Shown: positions 21,899 through 33,962 of the stretch, piece after piece
Layout: every line of letters starts with the position of its first letter
Numbering within the stretch: the first letter of the stretch is position 1
Assembly (NCBI GenBank): GCA_002104905.1
Contig: MCFE01000143.1
Location: 62,001-126,000 of the forward strand
Length of the DNA stretch: 64,000 bases
DNA from: Basidiobolus meristosporus CBS 931.73
Taxonomy: Eukaryota > Basidiobolomycota > Basidiobolomycetes > Basidiobolales > Basidiobolaceae
Reading direction: 5' to 3'
Program-made: the position numbers and the translations under genes
Notes under the pieces: model-generated
Told to the model about the DNA's origin: nothing
The model's input: only the letters and a program-made list of their open reading frames with translations
Database searches by the model: none

Positions 21899-24872
21899 GA
21901 AGATCAATGACTATGAAGAAGACCTGCAGGCTTATATACTTGGGAACTGCAAGTTTGACCTTGTACTTGGGAAAACCTGGCTATTTTGTCGTAATCCATC
22001 AATCAACTGGAGAACCCATGCTACTCAGATCCAAAAAGACATCAAGACCTATGAGCTATTACCTGCCAGGCTGGATTTCAACTTGGTCAATTCCAGTGTG
22101 TGTGAGACAAGTGAACTTAGCAAGACCCAGTTCTGTAGAGCACTTAGAAAAGGTACCCAAATGTTCCTCATGGCGGTATTACAGGTGGATTCCTCTACCC
22201 CGGCACCCCAGCAGGTCCAGACTCTCTTGAAGAAATATTCAGACGTGTTTCCAGATGAGCTTGTAAGCCTACCACCAGGCAGAGACGTGGATCAAGCCAT
22301 TGACACAGGAGATAGCCCTCCAGTGAGCAAGACACCTTACAGAATGAGTCCATTGGAATTGGAGGAAATGAAGAGACAAATTGATCAGCTATTAGAGCAA
22401 GGATACATCAGGCCCAGCAAGTCACCCTGGGGAGCACCAGTGCTTTTTGTGAAAAAGAAGGATGGAACACTTAGGATGTGCATTGACTACAGAGCCCTGA
22501 ACTCAGTTACCGTCAAGAATAAGTACCCCATACCTTGGATTGATGAGCTTTTGGACCAACTTAATGGAGCCACTATTTTCAGCAAGATTGACCTCATGTC
22601 AGGATACAACCAGATTAGGGTGAAACCAGAAGATATCCCTAAGACAGCATTCAGGACCAGATATGGACATTATGAGTACTTAGTCATGAGTTTTGGCCTC
22701 ACTAATGCCCCTGCAACATTCATGACGCTGATGCAGACTGTCTTTCAGGAGTACTTAGACAAGTTTGTGATAATCTACCTGGATGACATATTGATATACA
22801 GCAAGACAGAAAAGGATCACATGGTACACATTGAAAAGGTCTTGAAGAAACTAAGAGAGAACAAGCTCTATGGCAAGCTAGCCAAGTGTGAATTCTTCAA
22901 GGAACACGTAGAATATCTGGGACACATAGTGACTAGCACAGGAGTAACCTTAGACCCCAAGAAGGTGGAAGTAATCAAGAATTTGAAGCAGCCCCATAGC
23001 ATATCAGAACTCAGATCCTTCCTTGGAATGGTTTCCTATTATCAGAGATTTGTCAAGTCATTTGCAAGTATTGCAGCCCCTTTAACTGATATCCTCAAGA
23101 AAGACAATAACTACAAGTGGGACATAGCTTGTGAGACTGCCTTCCAGACGCTAAAGAATGAACTTGCTAAGCTGCCAAGCTTAAGAATACCAGACTTCAG
23201 AAAAGAGCTCACTCTATGCACAGATGCTTCAGATTATGCAATTGGTGGAGTGCTGAGCCAAGAACACAAGGGAAAGGACTACCCTGTTGCCTTTGAATCC
23301 AAGAAACTGAACTCAGCAGAACAAAACTATCCAGTCCATGAGAAGGAGATGCTTGCTATAATACACTGTTTGAAGACATGGAGATGCTATATTGAAGGTG
23401 TCAAATGCACTGTGAAGACTGATCATGCCTCCCTCAAGTATATATTTACTCAGAAGGTACTCTCTAGAAGAATGACAAGATGGAGTGAATACATTCAGCA
23501 ATTTGACCTGAAGATTGTCTACTGCCCTGGAAAAAACAACACGGTTGCTGATGCCTTATCAAGATTAGATCAAGTTGCACAACTCAACTTGGTGCATGAA
23601 TCAGATTGGCCTAGCCTATTACCAAAGTACTTGGAGGACCAAGCCATTCCTAATGAGGTGGATGAAGATATCAAGAAGATAATCCGTGATGAAGCCAGCA
23701 AATTTGTTGTACAGGATGAAACACTCTACCAAATTGTTGATGGAAGCCCTATTGCCTATTGTCCTTATGTTGCTTGCCTGGATTTTATACATAAGCTACA
23801 CAATGGATATGGACATCTTGGGATTGAAGGAACCTATAGCCTTGTGAAAGCAAGAGCATGGTGGCCCAGAATGAAACAAGATATTGAGAAGCTAGTGAAA
23901 ACATGCCCAAACTGCCAAATCAATCAAGGCCAGCCACAAAGAATTGCCAAACTCTTCCCTTTGGAGCCTGTAAGACCATTTGAGAGATGGGGAATTGACT
24001 TTATTGGAAGACTGCCAACTACCAGGAAATGCAACCGTTGGATCCTAGTAGCAATTGACCATGCCACTAAATGGCCAGTTGCTAAAGCTGTACCAATAGC
24101 CAGTGAACAAGAAGTTGCAAGTTTCATTTACCATGAGATCCTGATGAAATTTGGATGCCCTGTGGAGATCTTATCTGATAGAGGAGCAAACTTTATGGCA
24201 AAGACATTAGAGGCTTACCTGGAAATGCAGCAGATCAGACACTTGAAAACCTTGGCATATCACTCCAGAACTAATGGAGTCACTGAGCAGTTTAATGGTT
24301 TATTTGGAAAAATGCTGACCAAGTATGCAAATGGAGTTGTCAGTAGATGGGATGAGTATATAGACCAAGCACTCATTGCATGCAGAGTCAGAGTACACAA
24401 CACCACCCAGCAATCACCATTTTACTTAGTTTATGGATGTGAACCAAGGATTCCAGGAGTTCTCACACAACCAAAGCTTACAGACACCTTAGAAGATGAA
24501 CTCAGTCATCCAAGTAGACACCAGCAACTGGAACAAAGATGTCAAGAGGCACAGACCAAAGTATCTCAAAGTGCAGAAAAGATGAAGCAGAGATTTGATA
24601 AGACTATAGCACCAGAAGCATTGACAGTTGCAAACTTTGTATTGCTAAGAAACAACACTTGGAAGAAGTTTGAGCCACAATGGACAGGACCATTCAAGAT
24701 CATCAGAGAATGTCCATTTGCAACTTGCCAACTGGTGGACATACAAGGTAATATCCGGGAAGACTTAGTGCATAGGGACAGACTCAAGCGTGTAAGACTT
24801 GCTGATAATACCGGACCATCAAGATATTGGAATCACAAGAAAAGAGATTCAGGAGAACCCTCTCAACCTTAG
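21897..24872 (+). CDS. Gypsy C pol: RT, RNase H and integrase in one open frame
   Basis: The frame is open from 21897 to a TAG at 24,870-24,872. No ATG fits the true start, because gag-protease is lost. It opens with the end of a retropepsin ([10 protein letters not shown]). Counting from the codon at 22083, RT spans about 60-300 with YLDD at 232-235. RNase H has TDAS at 380-383 and ends at [10 protein letters not shown]. Integrase has the HHCC zinc motif (H573, H578, C608, C611) and D639, D699, E735, the classic D,D(35)E spacing. No chromodomain is visible after the C-terminal [20 protein letters not shown]. It looks catalytically intact, though without gag it could act only in trans. Confidence 0.9.
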   Translation, partial: QKINDYEEDLQAYILGNCKFDLVLGKTWLFCRNPSINWRTHATQIQKDIKTYELLPARLDFNLVNSSVCETSELSKTQFCRALRKGTQMFLMAVLQVDSSTPAPQQVQTLLKKYSDVFPDELVSLPPGRDVDQAIDTGDSPPVSKTPYRMSPLELEEMKRQIDQLLEQGYIRPSKSPWGAPVLFVKKKDGTLRMCIDYRALNSVTVKNKYPIPWIDELLDQLNGATIFSKIDLMSGYNQIRVKPEDIPKTAFRTRYGHYEYLVMSFGLTNAPATFMTLMQTVFQEYLDKFVIIYLDDILIYSKTEKDHMVHIEKVLKKLRENKLYGKLAKCEFFKEHVEYLGHIVTSTGVTLDPKKVEVIKNLKQPHSISELRSFLGMVSYYQRFVKSFASIAAPLTDILKKDNNYKWDIACETAFQTLKNELAKLPSLRIPDFRKELTLCTDASDYAIGGVLSQEHKGKDYPVAFESKKLNSAEQNYPVHEKEMLAIIHCLKTWRCYIEGVKCTVKTDHASLKYIFTQKVLSRRMTRWSEYIQQFDLKIVYCPGKNNTVADALSRLDQVAQLNLVHESDWPSLLPKYLEDQAIPNEVDEDIKKIIRDEASKFVVQDETLYQIVDGSPIAYCPYVACLDFIHKLHNGYGHLGIEGTYSLVKARAWWPRMKQDIEKLVKTCPNCQINQGQPQRIAKLFPLEPVRPFERWGIDFIGRLPTTRKCNRWILVAIDHATKWPVAKAVPIASEQEVASFIYHEILMKFGCPVEILSDRGANFMAKTLEAYLEMQQIRHLKTLAYHSRTNGVTEQFNGLFGKMLTKYANGVVSRWDEYIDQALIACRVRVHNTTQQSPFYLVYGCEPRIPGVLTQPKLTDTLEDELSHPSRHQQLEQRCQEAQTKVSQSAEKMKQRFDKTIAPEALTVANFVLLRNNTWKKFEPQWTGPFKIIRECPFATCQLVDIQGNIREDLVHRDRLKRVRLADNTGPSRYWNHKKRDSGEPSQP

Positions 24873-24882
24873 TAGGGGAGAA

Positions 24883-25250
24883 TGTTATGATCTGCCGCTT
24901 GAATGTTTAAGTTAGATCAGTGTTTAGTCAAATCAATTAGTATATGTTTAGGCTATCAGTATATCAGTATTATCTATGAAATCAGTAGCATTAGTCAGCA
25001 AATGAATCAGCAGATCCTTATCAGACAGAAATAGATACATTAATTAGGATCTTATTGGGTGATGATGATGCAATCAAATGAGTCATCAGCCACAACCTAC
25101 ATTAGGAAATACAATTAGTCAGCAATTGATCTGGCAAAATGTATATAAGGAGCTGCTGGAACCTCAATAAAAATCAGTTCAAGTTTTAGTGAATACAATA
25201 CTAGCTAAACTCCCTATTCCTCTACAACTCTTATACCAAGACTTGTAACA
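24883..25250 (+). repeat. Gypsy C 3' LTR
   Basis: This 368-bp LTR runs from TGTTATGATC to CTTGTAACA, with TATATAAGG where the 5' copy has TATAAAAGG. It is preceded by a purine-rich tract. Confidence 0.93.
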
Positions 25251-25396
25251 CCAGTAGCTCCTTATATACATTTTTGCCAGATCAATTGCTGACTAATTGT
25301 ATTTGGTATTGTAGGTTGTGGCTGATGACACATTTGATTGCATTGTTATCACCCAATAAGATCCCACTTAATATATGTATTCCTGTCTGATAAGGA

Positions 25397-25765
25397 TGTT
25401 GCAATTTAAGAAGTGTTTTGGATATAAGGGTTTTATCAAGAGATAGTGAAAATAGTTGAACTGTTGTTTATTAATAAAGAAGCTCAGTATTTATACCTTT
25501 GTAGAAGTAATACAGCTGTAACACAAAGTAGGGAGGGTTTCTCAATATTCAGGAGCATTCTGTAACAGTTTCAGGGTTAGTACATAATGTTTGGTAATAG
25601 TGCTAATTTGATCCTGACTATAGGGGAGTAATCATAAGATCATAGATCTGAAGAAAGTGGCAAAGTTAGAGCTGTAAATTAGTCCCACAATGACCAAGAC
25701 TAGTCCAGAATTGTTAAGTTGATTTTTAGCTGCAGAATGATGCCAAATAGTACACTATTTCAAAA
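25397..25765 (-). repeat. Copia B solo LTR with AAGGA duplication
   Basis: This is a 369-bp LTR of the 15287-15656 type. It is flanked by AAGGA at 25392-25396 and 25766-25770, and no internal sequence remains. This indicates LTR-LTR recombination after insertion. The end reads TTTCAAAA instead of TTTCAACA. Confidence 0.92.
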
Positions 25766-25902
25766 AAGGATCTGCTGATTCATCTGCTGACTAATGCTGC
25801 TGATCTGACAGATAACACTGATAAACTGATAGGCTAAGCATATAACTAATTGATTTGACAAAAACTGATCTGACTTAAAAATTCATTTGGTAGCTCATTA
25901 TA

Positions 25903-27219
25903 TATTCAGCTTTATACCTGTAGAATAGCCGCTGAAAGCTCATCACAACTTTGTCACATCAATGCAGTTGATGCTTTCAGCAAATGGCCCACTAATCAGG
26001 GTGATATTACCCTCAATTTCAGATAGTCCTCACACTTCACACAGTGCATCTTGTATTTGCCAGAATAAAAGTGCCTCTGCCCTCTACAAGGTCTGTTGAT
26101 CCTGACTGAGAAGGTATCCAGAATACTCCTGATATGGAACCTATTGCTGATCACTCTGGGTTATGGAAGTATATTGGAGCTTCTGAGCCTAGTATCCCAA
26201 GCTTGCTCTAAGTCATTTATGCCCTCTGCAAGGTGGTTTGCTATTGCTCTGAGCTAGAAATGAAGGCTTATAGGACTTTTGCTACCATGGATGGAGGGAT
26301 GAAACCTTGCAAGGCAATGGTACTATTAATAGCAGAGAAGCATAACAAGGCAATACCTTGAGTAGATTGAGGTAGATGGTCCACAGTGATTGGTATAGAT
26401 TTCCTCCAATGTGCAAAAAGGAAATTCAGTGATAGTGATGACATTGATGAGAAAAGACTGTTCCAATGAGTTAGTCATATCAAAATTAGTTTGTACGCAA
26501 GTAGAGGTGATGTGAGTTGATTTGGTGCAATCAAAATAATTTTTTTGATGTTCCATGCATTATGATTAGATCTCCATCAATTGCCATATATCCCATTATT
26601 ATGTTGCAAAAATCATCCACAAAAAATGACTTAGTAACTTAATGATGATTTGCCAGCAAGTATATAATCATAAAGGAAATCTGCAATTGATGTGATCTGA
26701 TCCATGTCAATGCAACCCAAGATGCATCATGCATAATATATGGAAAGTTCAACAATCACATTAGTTTTCATAGTTATGTTGTATACAACCAGGTTGATGC
26801 CAATATACTACTGTATAAGTAACCAAATATGGCACTATGGTCCCTATTTCAAGTCTTGACTCATCTTTAGTACAACCCAGATACACCCATCCCCCAGCTT
26901 GCAAGCATGGTCTTGGCCAAAAACATCAGTGTCAGATCCACTTGAGCTCTTGCCAAATGATTTTAGTATGGCCCAAGTGTCTATGGTGAGCCTTCATACA
27001 GATACATGGGTACTACTCTTTAATCTAGCAGAGCTGGATACCTCAGAGAGTCAGCAAAGATGGGAGAATCGGAGCAGGGAAGCTGTGGCATGAGTTCTAC
27101 ATCAAGATGCCAGCATAGGTATGTAAGAAGATATATTACAAGACAAATATGAAGATCAATAATGAGCTGAGAGTAAGGGGATTTGATGAGGAAGCCATGT
27201 GCAAATAATTCTCCTATCA
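25903..27219 (+). other. Unassigned degenerate sequence
   Basis: I recognise no gene here. The only hint is VDAFSKWP encoded at 25967-25990, preceded by INA, which resembles the start of a gypsy integrase core (VDxFSKWPE). The rest of that domain is not seen. All frames are short. It is most likely old, diverged transposon sequence. Confidence 0.4.
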
Positions 27220-27546
27220 AAAGTAATTTGGTCCTGTAGGTGAATCTGATCTAGATCTGCCATCAGGATCTTTTTTGGAGACCATCATAATACCAGCAGC
27301 TTAGAATTAATGGCAGCCCACTGCTAGTTTTGTATAGTGCCACCATACCAGTTTACCAAATGGTATTTCCTTTTACTACCTCCCCTTTTGCAATTCATAT
27401 ATCACTGTACAATCACCCCTCTTCATTTGCTAGCACACTGCTACCTTGGGTACTCCACATATAGTTTGAATCAATAAGACTATGGCCTCCTGCTCACTAA
27501 GCCCTACAGAAGTGCACACCTGTAGCAATTGACATACTCATATCTA
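27220..27546 (-). repeat. Terminal fragment of the tnp2-type transposon
   Basis: It holds the terminal segment (TTTGGTCCTGTAGG, then GATCTGCCATCAGGATC) and the noncoding stretch with CTACCTCCCCTTTTGC and a CTCACTAA-like part, also found at 20400-20560 and 44100-44290. It is cut at 27,546 by a Copia A LTR. Confidence 0.65.
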
Positions 27547-27898
27547 TATTTATAAGAGTCTTGGAGATATTGGGAGTGATTTGGAAGAACAAGTAGATTA
27601 TATGGTGTACACTTGATGATTTATAGAATGTAAAAGTAGTATTTATACTTTTACATGGTCTTAGCATAACAAACACATAGAATAGGCTAAGGAAGGCTCC
27701 AAGAACATGTGTGCAAACCTTGGGGCTGCTTGAATAACATTGAGAATCTTCATGTTCTGAGTACCTGATATTTTGGTGAAAACGTTCCAAGTAAATCCTG
27801 GCAAGAAATTTGGTCAGTATTCTATAGGCCCTGAAGGTAATGATATAAGTGACTAAGTTAGGTGACAATTTAGGTGGAATTACAGATTTTTTACATCA
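27547..27898 (-). repeat. Copia A LTR plus polypurine tract (copy 5)
   Basis: This diverged minus-strand LTR of about 350 bp ends in TTTTACATCA. CTCCCACTCAGCT (27,898-27,910) follows, which is the complement of the element's polypurine tract. So this is a 3' LTR whose internal region is gone. tnp2-transposon sequence begins at 27,911. Confidence 0.85.
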
Positions 27899-27962
27899 CT
27901 CCCACTCAGCTAACATTCTACTTCCACAACTTTAGCAGGAACCCAACAGCTTTATGCCACTG

Positions 27963-29815
27963 TTAATTCACCGGTTCCCATATGTCCTGGTCTTCAGGCA
28001 GCACTGTAAGGTCTAGCTCTGCATCTGCCAGTCTTTGCAATAAATCCTGGCAATATTCTGGTGCGTTTTCTTGAGCACTGCTCTTGAAGCTGTGCTGCAA
28101 CCTCTTTGTGTGCCTATTAATGTTCCAAAATTCCACAGCAGGCAATGTGATAGTCTCTTGAGCTATTGATACTGTAGCCTTGTCTATTAGTGGGATCTCC
28201 ACTCTGTCAGCAGTGGAGGCCATGGTGGCTGTGGTAGATAAACTGCCTTTCTCAGCAAGCCCATCTACCTTACTGACAAATATGGAAGATGTGGAGGCTG
28301 TGGTAGACAAATTGCCTTTTTCAGTAAACTCATCTACCTTGCTGGAGTGTAGCTCAACTGGCTGTGGTTCTAACTCTTGTCAAAACAGCTGTTTTCTTGT
28401 TGGTTATTCTTCTTGGATATGATGGGATTCAGTCTGTTCCTGGCTTGCAGCATTACTTGGCAAGCATTGCAGGTTTTTTTTACATGCCTCCCTGTCTCAG
28501 ACTTGGGTAGACATTTTACCTTTACCTTTTTCTTTATTACTTCCTGGTCTTTCACTGCTACTTTGTCCAAATGCTTCTTGTAAAGAACTAGATTTTCTCC
28601 TTAATACATCTTGCTCTGATGCATCTGTTCTGGCCTGCTTGTCCCTTGCTGGCACTCTTTTGGCAACCTGATGTTTCTTTTCCACTTGCTTTGAGCTCTC
28701 AACCATGATTGTGACAGGCTGCTGTAAAAGCGGCTGGTTTTTATCACTACCAGGACCACTGCTACTTTAACTGGGTGCTTCTTGAGTAGTACTACACCTT
28801 CTCCTTGACAAATGTTGTGCTAGTGCATCTGTGTCTGCCTACTTGTGCCTAATTGGCACTCTTCCAGCTACCTGACATCTCTGCAACACTTGTCTGGAGC
28901 TTTTGGCCCTGCTTGCGGCAGGCTTTTGAGGAAGCTGCGGGTTTTTAGCCATGGCACCCTGGTTCTTCTGCCTTTGATAGTTTCTGCTATTCTTAAAATA
29001 CTTTCTTAGCATATCAATGCTGGCCCAAGATGTGTTTGCCAGTTTGAATCCAGGATAATGCTCATGGAACAAGTCAAGTACATTCTACTTGGCCTTGAGT
29101 TCCTGATGGTTCCATGGTATGCTGACCTCAAGGTGATGGCATGCTAGACTTCTGACAGCCTCTTGAATATTAGCCCACTCTTCATTATTGCACTCAACGG
29201 CTTCACAGATCTCCAATGTCTTTTGATTTTTAGGCATTGGTATGAAAACCACATTGTCTCCCTCCGGCGCTGTGATAGGTTTTTCTGTGGGCTTTATCTT
29301 TGAGCATTGTTATTGTGCTTCAAAGACTGTACATTGTTCCTTTGCTGTTACACTGGAAATGACTCAGTTCTTGGCCATGACATCAAGCTACTTGAGTTCC
29401 TTCTTTGCAGCAAAGCTACTGCTTTCTCTACCGGTGATATTGATTGCTCTACACATATTATCCTCTCATACTGTTTCTGGACTATTTCCTGACTTCTCTG
29501 GGCCATTGCATCTATCCTATCAGCCACTGCACCTAATATCTTTTGCTTCATTAATACTTTGGTATGAGCTGACTAGATACTTGCTAATATGGGTGGTGGT
29601 GGTGATGTTATGACAGCTACTTGACTGAGAGCCTGAGGAGTCTGATTACTACCTTCAATGGGCACACTGTCCACAGGGCCTTTTTTGGATGTAGCCCTGC
29701 TTGTTACACTGAATGTCAAAGCAAGCTGTTGTCCAACCATTCTTCTGTTGCCATCAGCGGTTGGGTTTGGTTGGGAACCAGACAACTTTGCTTTAATTTT
29801 TGCCAGCATATATAT
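27963..29815 (-). pseudogene. tnp2-transposon accessory gene (copy 1)
   Basis: Read on the minus strand, the N-terminus is MLAKIKAKLSGSQPNPTADG. It is followed by a Ser/Thr/Gln-rich linker and a likely coiled coil (VEKAVALLQRRNSSSL). Next comes a domain with EEWANIQEAVRSLACHHLEV and FKLANTSWASIDMLRKYFKN, and then basic tandem modules (QVAGRVPIRHK, RRKSSSLQEAFGQSS). The tail holds NINRHTKRLQHSFKSSAQEN. I know no named family for it. The Trp-containing W..IQ..V and SWAS.DM..KYFKN pattern could be a DNA-binding fold like those of CACTA TnpA proteins. Stops and frameshifts occur in every section. Confidence 0.6.
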
Positions 29816-29919
29816 GGAAGTGAGTCAAACCTAAGGGGAAATAATGTTACATATATGTGTGTATGTGGTACCACAACTTTATTTGTAATGCTTTTTATGG
29901 CAGGTCATCATTGAATCTT

Positions 29920-32900
29920 GCATTCATGTAGGTGCAATGTCTTATATACAAGACATGCGCATTGACCAAAAAGTGATATAATAGCATTGGGTCGTTGAAG
30001 GTCAAACTGTTTGCCCCATAGATAAGACTACTTTGACTCAATGCTGTAAGAGAAGAGAAAATAGGCCATGTGGCTATTGTGGCAAGCCTCGAAGCATGCA
30101 GACAGCATAGGAAGTATTACAAGGATCACAGCCAGTATTTTGCCACCCAAGTCATAGTTGACTGTTCATTGATCAATATTGTACCAACATTATCTTGCCA
30201 GCCAGTGGATACTTCTATGTTGGCACCTGGTTGTCTTTGTCACCTTGCACAAACTGAGTCAGGTGCATTTGTGATGACTTTACGCTCACCTCAGCCTTCT
30301 GAATATGGCACGCAAAGTGATAGCTCTGACAAAGAAGGTTCACTGATGGATTTGTTGTGTTGTATTATGACTAGTTTGGGGCTTGTTCTACAATGTAGAG
30401 GCTAACCAACAATATACCACAACTTTCAGTATGCTAATACTGAAATAGTTTATTGGGAGTTTGATATACCAATAGAAGTTATAACTTCCACTAATATCCT
30501 CAGTCTTAGGCTCAAAATATACCATAGGCAGAGTTTCTCACTTCTACAGCAGTGTTCTGACCTTCTGTTGACTAATGGGCATATTTGCTTTTAAAATAAC
30601 TTTTCCTTATTTGGAAGTCATGTTCCTTTCTGAGAAAATTTTTCCAAATATAGAAATACTGAGCTCCCCTTTAACCTAAAGGGGTGTGTTGTAGAAGTCT
30701 CTAAAGGGGTCTTTAGACCTGAAGGGGTGTCTAAAGGGGTGTTCTTAGAGTAAAGGGGCTTCTGGTAGTGGTCTCTAAAGTGGACTTTACACTAAAGGGG
30801 CTTCTTAAAAGGGACTTTTCTGACAGAAAAGAGGTAGTTTTTGTAGAACTTAGATTGGATTCTTGTGAGCTTTGCGGTCTCTTTACTGATGTAGTATTGA
30901 TCAATGTCAGAATACTCAACAGTGCAAGTGATGCAGGGGAAGTCTTATAACCTTTAAACATGTAATTGTAGTGTGAAGATTCTGGAAAGAGAGGCTCTCC
31001 TTTATTTTTCAGCTGGGGAAGTCATATATATGAGATTTCTGAAGGATCAAAGTTTTTGGGCAATTGCACAAGCAATGCACATGATACAAAGCTAAAACAT
31101 TGCAGTGGTGCAGATTGGACATAGGCGCAGCACCTGTGAAAATTTCATGTATCCCATAACAACAGTACCATGTATGAGTCCGGTCAAATCCCTATATGCA
31201 ATGAGACAACAACTGTTGAAACAAATGCCAAGGATAGTTTATGGAGCCAAGTGAGCCCAGTAATCCATCTACTGGTGAATGATGTAATGTTGTGGCTAGA
31301 GAAGTGGCGTGTTTCCACTAATAGCAGTAATGGGGGCTTTGAGGATTTATTACTACTTCTTGCCAAAATTATTCCAAGATGCAACTTACCATGTATATGG
31401 TATAAGTGGACAACCGTCATGTGGCTGGCAACATATGACCCAGAGACTGTCCTGATTCCAGCATGCGTTAACAGTTGAATGGCATTCATATCCAAAAATG
31501 CTACCATTGAAACATGTCCAAATTGTCAGGAATCCACCACCATTGCAGGAAAACATTGCTCACACTCTGGATATATTCCAGTCATACCCCATCTGAGGAA
31601 GCTAATGCAGTCCAACAAATATAGCAAAGCTATATAGTACCACACTCAGTATCAATTAAGCGCAAACATATCCAATATATTTCATGGCAAACATTAGAAA
31701 CAGCTCAGAAGCAAGGGTACTTTGAAGGTATGTATGACCATGCCTTTGCTTTAGCACTTGATGGATTCTCATAATACAAGTACTCTACTAGCAAATCCTG
31801 CTGGCCAGTGATTCTCATCAATCTGAGTCTGCTACCCATCCTATGGTATCAGAGCAATAATCTGATTGTAGTCTTACTGGTATCTGGGCCTAAATCACCA
31901 CCCAACCTGGATAGCTACCTGTATCCATTGCTGGATGAATTTTGTATGCTTTCCAGCAGGGTAATAGTGAATGGCTGTCATGTAAAAGCACATATTATTA
32001 TCTGCATTGGAGATACCCCAGCCATCAGCAAGATAGCAGGTTATTCCGGGCACAATGAATGGTATTGCAGTCAAATGCATGAGATCCAGGGGATTTATTC
32101 CATAACTCACACACATTATCATGACCCAAACACCAGCACTAAGTACATCTTCTTTCCACAGAGCAAATGCAAAGAAGTCAGTGTGCAATTGCAGCAAAGT
32201 TGGCAGGCTGTACACTGTTGGACAGAAAATGGAATTAACTGGAAACCAGAGATACTTAAGATAGAGGGTATCTGTTGGAGCAAAAGCTTTCCACTAGGAG
32301 CAATGCATTTGCTTTTCAGCAATATCCGTATACTGAAGAGCAAGTTTTGCATGAGGCATCTCAAGCTAAACAAGCCCTTCAGATACTGGAGAAATTTGAA
32401 CAGATTGGCAAGATATTGCAGAGTAACCACTACCCTAAGTACTTCTCATGGGCTCCAATCAATATTCATACACATATGCAACAATACAAATGCAAAGACT
32501 GGATGAACTGGATATGTATTTATTCAAGTGGTGTTTAGAAGCCATTCCTATCAAGAGTACATTGGAAGCATTGGGAGTCATATGTGATCATTGTAAGAAT
32601 ATTTATCCAGAAGCAGATCACCAATGCCAACTTGACGCATATATAGCTGTGGTGCAAGGAGTTTGTGATAGGACTTGAGCAGATATACTACAAACTTAAA
32701 GCTGAATATGTAGATCTCTGCCGCTACTGTATTCATTCTCTACTCCATCTTGCCCAGTTTGTGGAGAATATTGGACCTTGCTTCACCTTTTGGATTTTCC
32801 TATGGAGTGGATGTGTAGGAGATAGGAAGACAAGTCAAGTTGCAGGTACTATCATATCTCAATCTCATCAAGAATACTACCTTCAAGTCTGTCATGGATG

Positions 32901-33040
32901 TGATGAGTTGGTACATGCAGGACAGCCCGGAAGAGTTGAAAATACTGAGGACAAATGTGCACATGGAGTCACCTATGCCTATGGCATTAAGAAGCTAAGT
33001 AGCCCAAATGTGTGGGTAATCAGTTAAGTAATGCAAAGTT
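29920..33040 (+). pseudogene. tnp2-type transposase (copy 1)
   Basis: The 5' end encodes a zinc-finger-like stretch (VCPIDKTTLTQ, RPCGYCGKP). After an acidic linker (SEYGTQSDSSDKEGS) comes VSPVIHLLVNDVMLWLEKW, then CPNCQES with SGYIPVIPHLRKLMQ. The tnp2 core follows: MILINLSLLPILWYQSNN, VLLVSGPKSPPNLDSYLYPL, IICIGDTPAISKIAGYSGHN (the most family-typical block) and ICWSKSFPLGAMHLLFSNI. Such transposases cut and paste their own element. Frames change about every 300 bp and an insertion breaks the 5' third. Confidence 0.78.
30353..31160 (+). repeat. Insertion in transposase copy 1 with five TAAAGGGG motifs
   Basis: Transposase sequence stops at GGTTCACTGATGGATT and resumes at ACAACAGTACC, judged against copy 2. 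The insert has TAAAGGGG at 30677, 30702, 30732, 30751 and 30793, all within 124 bp, plus GAAGGGG at 30721. The ends read TGTTGTG and CATAACA, as in an LTR, with TTTATT near 30449. I find no clear target duplication, and no second copy in the window. Confidence 0.5.
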
Positions 33041-33962
33041 GGGTTAGATGCAACAAGCAACTAATTTTTATCAGGAAAACTCTACCAAGGTATGCATGAT
33101 TTCTCATGGTCATAAGCCAACTTCCACACCATTCAATACAGTATTCACACAAACAAAAGCCAGAGCACACCTATAAGGGGGACTAGAATCCAGCAGGGAG
33201 AAGCAATATATTGGCTATATACCAAGAAGTTCTTCTCAGATATTCAGGAGGTATTCATGGCAGGAGTGGTGACAACCAAGCATATGTTTGCAAGATGTAT
33301 ATGTTACCAGCAGTACAAGGTATATGGCAACTTTGCAAGTATCACACTAAAAAGCCATAAAGTTGAGGTTATAGAAGTATGTCAATTGCGGCAGGTGTGC
33401 ATGTCTATAGAGGTTAGTAAACAGGAGGCCATAGTTTTTTTTTTGATTTGAACTATATGTGGAATACCCAAGGTAGTAGTTGGTAAGTAAATAAAGAGGG
33501 GTGATTCCACAGTGGAATATATCAATTGCACAAGGGGAGGTAGAGAAAGGAAATACCACTTGGTAATTGGTATGGTAGCTTTGTACAGAACCAGTGGTAG
33601 ACCATCATACTGCTGATATAATGCCATCAGAGTTTCACAGTGAGGCCATCAAAATACCGTCAAGTTTCTTGCCATATAAGGCAATTGGATGTCCTGGCCA
33701 ATTGGACCTATTTAAAATAGTTATAGAGTGCTAAAAGACCACAACAGTACCATGCAAATATTGTCACAGCACCAATTAAATATTGTCAAGTTCTATCCCT
33801 TTATTGGTTTGTAAAATCAGCAAAGCACAGTTGTGATCCTGTCATAAGATTGTTAGGAGGGTCACTAATTCCAAGCTGCTGATATTATGATGGTCTCCAA
33901 ATGGGATCCTGATGGCTGATCCAGATTGGATCCACTTGTGGGCCCAAATTATTTTTCATAAG
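33041..33962 (+). repeat. tnp2-transposon copy 1, 3' end region
   Basis: It holds degraded end-of-transposase coding sequence, with stops, up to about 33,450. The long noncoding end shared with 43,720-44,350 and 20,200-20,560 follows. It breaks at 33,962 after ATTTTTCAT, where a Copia A RNase H fragment starts. Confidence 0.6.

Larger units (their letters stand above)
21531..25250 (+). mobile_element. Gypsy family C element, gag-less, with CCAG duplication
   Basis: The LTRs 21531-21898 and 24883-25250 are both 368 bp and differ at only a few bases by eye. CCAG stands at 21527-21530 and 25251-25254. A polypurine tract (AGTAGGGGAGAA) precedes the 3' LTR. The interior begins in the last part of the protease, directly after the 5' LTR: gag, most of protease and any primer-binding site are absent. 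Pol is one unbroken frame. Confidence 0.93.
21436..25902 (-). repeat. Older Gypsy C LTR, reversed and split by two insertions
   Basis: Three pieces (21436-21530, 25251-25396, 25766-25902) together make one Gypsy C LTR in reverse orientation. The first gap holds the complete Gypsy C element, bounded by CCAG. The second holds a Copia B solo LTR, bounded by AAGGA. The pieces are more diverged than the young Gypsy C LTRs. The far end has decayed from CATAACA to CATTATA. Confidence 0.85.
27911..33962 (+). mobile_element. tnp2-type DNA transposon, copy 1 (two divergent genes)
   Basis: The plus-strand half (about 29,900-33,962) is a tnp2 transposase of the CACTA/Plavaka kind. The minus-strand half (27,911-29,815) is an accessory gene. 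The two genes diverge from an intergenic segment of roughly 100 bp near 29,816-29,920. Both ends are cut by Copia A sequences, so terminal inverted repeats and a target-site duplication cannot be seen. An unrelated insertion of about 800 bp sits at 30,353-31,160. Confidence 0.75.

Noticed and set aside
29242-29914. Plus-strand frames with hydrophobic stretches over the accessory gene of tnp2 copy 1
   Set aside because: They are antisense to the better-supported minus-strand frame, which has homologous protein sequence in copy 2; the plus frames do not.
31184-31507. Minus-strand frame of 107 codons opposite the transposase
   Set aside because: It is antisense to the conserved transposase block (VSPVIHLLVNDVMLWLEKW), which appears in three copies on the sense strand.
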